DNA from: JAMWCX01 sp964352425
GTDB taxonomy: Bacteria > Omnitrophota > Gorgyraeia > 2-01-FULL-45-10
Direction: 5' to 3'
NCBI GenBank assembly: GCA_964352425.1
Contig: CAYGRZ010000049.1
Coordinates: 1-11,025 of the forward strand
DNA: 11,025 nt
Part shown: one piece after another, positions 8,278 through 11,025 of the stretch
Position numbering within the stretch: position 1 is the first letter of the stretch
Layout: each line of letters begins with the position of its first letter
Notes under the pieces: generated by a model
Seen by the model: the letters and a program-made list of their open reading frames with translations, nothing else
Told to the model about the DNA's origin: nothing
Databases searched by the model: none
Translations under genes and position numbers: made by a program

Positions 8278-8546
8278 TGATTACGCTCGAGGCGCGTTTC
8301 AGGAAGAATGATACGATACTGTACAAAGAACTCTCAGGCACTCCGGCGCTCATCGATCCGTACCGCCGGACGCTCGTCAGGCTTAACCCGGCGGCGTTCG
8401 AGATCTGGCAGTTGTTGGACGGCACCCGTTCGGTCCTCGAGATCATAGGCTCCGTGCGGGATGCGTTTGAGATAGACGAGGCGAGCCTCAGGAAAGACGT
8501 CATAGGTTTTCTTAAAGAGATGCTCAGGCGGGAGATGATACGGTAA
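8277..8546 (+). CDS. PqqD-like RiPP leader-recognition protein (RRE)
   Basis: This 89-residue protein has the PqqD pattern throughout: a beta-rich N terminus, then LIDPYRRTLVRLNPAAFEIW, LLDGTRSVLEII and a helical C terminus (FEIDEASLRKDVIGFLKEM). PqqD-like proteins are winged-helix RiPP recognition elements that bind precursor leaders and present them to radical SAM partners. Its position directly before a SPASM radical SAM gene is the classical one. The start overlaps the previous stop (TGATG). A GTG three bases earlier (8274) has slightly better spacing to AAGGA at 8261-8265, so the N terminus may be one residue longer. The stop overlaps the next ATG (TAATG), which implies translational coupling and matched amounts. 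Confidence 0.9.
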   Translation: MITLEARFRKNDTILYKELSGTPALIDPYRRTLVRLNPAAFEIWQLLDGTRSVLEIIGSVRDAFEIDEASLRKDVIGFLKEMLRREMIR

Positions 8547-9661
8547 TGTTCTGCCGGATATCGCAGAGAAAGTTCTCGGAATTTTCCTCGTCCCTGGAGC
8601 GGGCGGTCATGCGGGATCGCGTTCCTTATATGGGGGCGTTTGAGCTCACCTACCGCTGTAATCAGGCCTGCTGCCACTGCTATTGCAACCTCGGCGTTAA
8701 CGACAGAAGAAGATCTGACGAGCTGACGACTGCCCAGATACAACGGATACTCGATGAGATGGCGGCCTCCGGATGCCTCTGGCTCCTCCTGACCGGCGGC
8801 GAGGTTTTGCTGAGAGAGGACTTCCCGGCCATCTATCTCCACGCGCTCAAGGCCGGGATGATCGTCGAGGTGTTTACCAACGCCACCTTGATCGACGACA
8901 GAACTGCCGCGCTCTTCGCCGAATTTCCGCCCTTTGGCGTCGGCGTCACTATCTACGGCTCACATCGCCTGCCGCACGATACGATCACCGGCGTGGCGGG
9001 TTCATTTCAAAAAACGATGGACGGGATATCGCAGCTTAAAAAAAACAGGGTAAAATTCTCTTTAAAGACGATACTTATGACATTGAATTATCCGGACCTG
9101 AAAGCCATGCGGGCCCTTGCCGGGGAGCTTGGCGCAAGGTTTTTCTTTGATACGCTCATCAGCCCGCGGACAGACGGTAGCGTGGCCCCCGCGCAGTACC
9201 GGCTTGATGTTGACAGGATGGTGGGGCTGGACATCGATGAAGAGCAGGATTTTAAGGATTGCGAAGATGTGTTCGGCAATTTCTGGAAGAAAAGCTTTGA
9301 AGAAGCGCTCAATTGCGGCGCCGGCGCATTCGCTTTCAATATAAATCCGTACGGGGTGTTGAGCCCCTGCACGATGTTCTCGAGCTTCCAATATCCATTA
9401 CGGGCGTCGTCTTTTGGCGACGCGTGGAAGAAGATGGTCGTCGAATACGGCAACAGGCAGAACGACTTTATACCGGATGAGTGCAGGTCCTGTAGTATGC
9501 TCTTGATGTGCTCGCGATGCGCGGCGTGGGCGGAGACGGAGACCGGAAGCGTGAGTAAGAAGGTCGACTACCTGTGCGAATACGCCAAATGCCTCGAAAA
9601 AAAGTTCATTGAGAAAAAGGGGAGGGTAACCGATGGAAAAAAGGTCTTACAAAAAGCCTGA
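8546..9661 (+). CDS. Radical SAM/SPASM peptide-modifying enzyme
   Basis: This 371-residue protein has a canonical CX3CX2C radical SAM motif (C38, C42, C45 in YRCNQACCHCYC), a GGE motif (LTGGEVLL) for SAM binding, and a C-terminal SPASM domain. SPASM cysteines are C257, C275 (CX12GX4C), C313, C316, C322 and C325 (CX2CX5CX2C) and C344, enough for two auxiliary [4Fe-4S] clusters; C349 is also present. SPASM enzymes with PqqD partners act on ribosomal peptides, for example PqqE or sactionine/thioether synthases. The chemistry on this precursor is not determined by sequence, but thioether or C-C crosslinks are plausible given three core Cys. The ATG shares a base with the PqqD stop. The 3' end overlaps the precursor gene by 29 bases, and the precursor's ribosome site lies inside this gene. 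Confidence 0.93.
   Translation: MFCRISQRKFSEFSSSLERAVMRDRVPYMGAFELTYRCNQACCHCYCNLGVNDRRRSDELTTAQIQRILDEMAASGCLWLLLTGGEVLLREDFPAIYLHALKAGMIVEVFTNATLIDDRTAALFAEFPPFGVGVTIYGSHRLPHDTITGVAGSFQKTMDGISQLKKNRVKFSLKTILMTLNYPDLKAMRALAGELGARFFFDTLISPRTDGSVAPAQYRLDVDRMVGLDIDEEQDFKDCEDVFGNFWKKSFEEALNCGAGAFAFNINPYGVLSPCTMFSSFQYPLRASSFGDAWKKMVVEYGNRQNDFIPDECRSCSMLLMCSRCAAWAETETGSVSKKVDYLCEYAKCLEKKFIEKKGRVTDGKKVLQKA
9619..9626 (+). promoter_or_regulatory. Strong ribosome-binding site of the precursor gene
   Basis: GGGGAGGG lies inside the end of the SPASM radical SAM gene, six bases before ATG 9633. It is the strongest Shine-Dalgarno-like site in the operon, as expected for a precursor peptide needed in excess over its enzymes. 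It fixes the start codon of this small gene. Confidence 0.75.
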
Positions 9662-9791
9662 GATCAAAGAGGTGAAGCTTAGTATTGAGGATACGCTCCT
9701 GACCGCCTGCAGGTCCGGCGCGGTTTCACGACGGAGTCCTCGAAGGGGAGTGCAGTGCAGGGCTTGCCGCACAACATACAGGGCTTCCTAA
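9633..9791 (+). CDS. RiPP precursor peptide, 52 residues, Arg-rich core
   Basis: The 52-residue product starts MEKRSYKKPEIKEVKLS and continues IEDTLLTACRSG, the leader pattern (Y-KPE-(I/V)-EVKL--E--(V/L)LTAC(K/R)) seen in precursors next to SPASM radical SAM/PqqD genes. The putative core after the LTAC motif has Cys 26, 42 and 45, eight Arg (27, 33, 34, 37, 38, 43, 46, 50), no Lys, and ends in TTYRAS. The leader instead has five Lys and one Arg. The gene has a strong ribosome site, overlaps the SPASM gene by 29 bases, and its stop lies in a terminator-like hairpin. The leader is convincing. The core frame is less certain: the -1 frame is open from 9689 to 9892, so a one-base indel near 9720 would give a different core. 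A regulatory or non-RiPP small protein is less likely. Confidence 0.75.
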   Translation: MEKRSYKKPEIKEVKLSIEDTLLTACRSGAVSRRSPRRGVQCRACRTTYRAS

Positions 9792-9799
9792 GCCTTTTT
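9781..9799 (+). terminator. Weak intrinsic terminator or attenuator after the precursor gene
   Basis: GGCTT (9782-9786), a CCT loop (9787-9789) and AAGCC (9790-9794) form a short stem followed immediately by TTTTT (9795-9799). A G-T wobble (9781/9795) and an A-T pair (9780/9796) could extend it. The hairpin includes the TAA stop of the precursor. The stem is short, so it may be only partially effective. That would keep precursor transcripts in excess over the kinase and peptidase downstream. Confidence 0.45.
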
Positions 9800-9833
9800 A
9801 GCTGCTTCATAACCATCTGTCAGGGCATTGTAC

Positions 9834-10700
9834 ATGAAGATTCCGGGGGGCAGCCTATCCATAAAGATCGCCGACCTTGTCATCAAGGTCGATAGCGCCG
9901 TTGACCTTGCCCGGTTCAACGACTTTGGCTTTTACAGAAATTTTATAACCGGAGAAAGCACTCCCTGCCACTGCCGTCTCGACCTCACCATAGGGCCGCC
10001 CCCCGACCTGAATTATAATGCTCACTCCTTCAACCCTCAAGGCGTCTGGCAGTTATCCAGGACAGGCGAAAAGAACGTGCTTCAGGTCGGCCCTCCGCCT
10101 CAGCGTGGCCGGCCCGATAACGTAGTCGTCTTCAATGCCGACTACAGCGAAGGGGCGATGTATCAGAAGAGCGTCTTTGAACTCTTCAGGAGATTTATAG
10201 ACCAGTTCCTTATCATTAACCTGCTCAGCAAAAGGAACGGTTTTTTGCTGCATGCCTCGGGGGTCGTCCGGGAGGGCAAAGGGCTCTGCTTCATCGGCCC
10301 GTCCGGCGCGGGGAAGTCGACGCTCTTGAAGCTATTCGGCAAAAAGGTCGAGCGGAAATATCTGCTTAACGACGACCGCCTCGCCCTCAGGAGCTACGGG
10401 GAGGCGTGGCGGGTCTTCGGGACCCCGTGGTACGGCGAATCGAGGGTCGCCTGCCCGAACGACGCCGATTGTGCCGCCCTCTTCTTCATACGCCATTCCG
10501 GGCATAATTATCTGCGCAAGCTTTCGGCAAACGAGGCATGCCGGCAGCTTATGGCGCAGGGCCTTATTCCGCTCTGGGATGAAGGGGCGACATCCCGGGT
10601 GCTCGACTCTTTTCAGGGCCTTATCCAGAAGATCCCCGCTTTTGAATTGGGGTTTCTCCCCGACGACCGTGTCATAGACCTTATCGAAGCGGCGCTATGA
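9834..10700 (+). CDS. HPr kinase-like (HprK-related) P-loop protein of a RiPP cluster
   Basis: This 288-residue protein carries HASG (H140) just before a Walker A motif GPSGAGKST (residues 155-163), then a Walker-B-like LLNDDRLAL. This is the arrangement of HprK-related kinases and PEPCK-like folds. It lacks the size and N-terminal domain of true HPr kinase and no HPr is nearby. Proteins of this type recur in radical SAM/PqqD RiPP clusters. In lasso-peptide systems, HprK-like enzymes (ThcoK, PadeK) are known to phosphorylate the precursor's C-terminal Ser. The precursor here also ends in Ser, so a similar role is possible but inferred. I chose ATG 9834, with AGGG eight bases upstream, over TTG 9828. 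It starts 42 bases after the precursor stop, following the hairpin, and its stop overlaps the next gene's ATG by four bases (ATGA). Confidence 0.85.
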   Translation: MKIPGGSLSIKIADLVIKVDSAVDLARFNDFGFYRNFITGESTPCHCRLDLTIGPPPDLNYNAHSFNPQGVWQLSRTGEKNVLQVGPPPQRGRPDNVVVFNADYSEGAMYQKSVFELFRRFIDQFLIINLLSKRNGFLLHASGVVREGKGLCFIGPSGAGKSTLLKLFGKKVERKYLLNDDRLALRSYGEAWRVFGTPWYGESRVACPNDADCAALFFIRHSGHNYLRKLSANEACRQLMAQGLIPLWDEGATSRVLDSFQGLIQKIPAFELGFLPDDRVIDLIEAAL

Positions 10701-11025
10701 CCCTCTTTTGTTCCGCACAAGAGTTCTATAGTTTGTATCAGGACCTCTCCGGCAGATCTCTTTCCCTGCGTATGCAGGTAAAAGGCGGCAGTATGTACCC
10801 GTTCATAAAAAGCGGCGATTGGGTGGACGTCGTGCCGCTTAAGGACGGCGCGAGGGATGTCAGAAGGGGCGAGGTAGTCCTGTATAAAAAAGACGACGAT
10901 CTTTACATGCACCGCGTAATAGAAAGTAAGGAAGATATCTTTGTCGCCAAGGGCGATATGTCGTTCGGCCATGACGGCGCGATACCGAAAGAGATGGTCC
11001 TGGCGAAAGTGGTTTCCGTCCGGAG
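10697..11025 (+). CDS. S24/S26-family serine peptidase, SipW/Sec11-like (3' partial)
   Basis: The gene starts with ATGA overlap to the kinase gene and runs off the window after 109 complete codons. It has the catalytic Ser box KGGSMYPFIKSGD (S32), then RRGEVVLYKK and YMHRVIE with H72 where bacterial signal peptidase I would have Lys. This suggests a Ser-His dyad as in SipW and Sec11. The next box (FVAKGDMSFGHDG) is also present. There is no N-terminal hydrophobic anchor before S32, unlike true signal peptidases, so it is probably soluble or attached by a later segment. Small S24/S26 peptidases of this kind recur next to HprK-like genes in RiPP clusters, where leader removal is a reasonable but untested role. 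Confidence 0.82.
   Translation, partial: MTLFCSAQEFYSLYQDLSGRSLSLRMQVKGGSMYPFIKSGDWVDVVPLKDGARDVRRGEVVLYKKDDDLYMHRVIESKEDIFVAKGDMSFGHDGAIPKEMVLAKVVSVR

Noticed and set aside
9828..9830. TTG as start of the HprK-like gene
   Set aside because: ATG 9834 is two codons later with suitable spacing to AGGG at 9822-9825.

Overview
The window looks like bacterial chromosomal DNA from an uncultured, moderately GC-rich, probably Gram-negative lineage. A very large secreted protein made of autotransporter-type beta-strand repeats, DUF2341/LamG and RCC1 blades, next to radical-SAM peptide chemistry, fits Candidatus Omnitrophota or a similar PVC/Elusimicrobia-like phylum. That assignment is an inference from gene content, not from a marker gene.

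Region 1 (1-5012, + strand) is the 3' part of one giant gene whose start lies outside the window. It encodes a repetitive, Gly/Thr/Ser/Asn-rich, presumably cell-surface protein. In order it carries beta-strand repeats, a low-GC DUF2341 + LamG module, a second copy of a 159-residue repeat segment, and a seven-blade RCC1-like propeller. It ends abruptly without a recognisable barrel or sorting domain.

Region 2 (5013-5090) is a short intergenic gap holding a sigma70-type promoter with both hexamers at full consensus (TTGACA, 17 nt, TATAAT) that fires into Region 3.

Region 3 (5091 to the right edge, + strand) is a tightly coupled operon for a ribosomally synthesised, post-translationally modified peptide (RiPP). 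The genes are: a B12-type radical SAM enzyme; an arginase-like UPF0489 domain fused to TPR repeats; a PqqD-like leader-binding protein; a SPASM radical SAM enzyme; a 52-codon precursor peptide gene that is easily missed; an HPr-kinase-like protein; and a partial S24/S26 (SipW/Sec11-like) serine peptidase. Most neighbours overlap by 1 to 29 bases.

Proposed working scheme (inference): PqqD binds the Lys-rich leader of the precursor. The two radical SAM enzymes modify the core, which has three Cys. The arginase-like enzyme converts some of the eight core arginines to ornithine. The HprK-like kinase may phosphorylate the peptide, which ends in Ser, and the S26-like peptidase may trim it. An Arg-rich core beside a peptide-arginase-like gene is the most interesting observation here. 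The main caveat is that the core frame is short and unverified: a single-base error would change it entirely.
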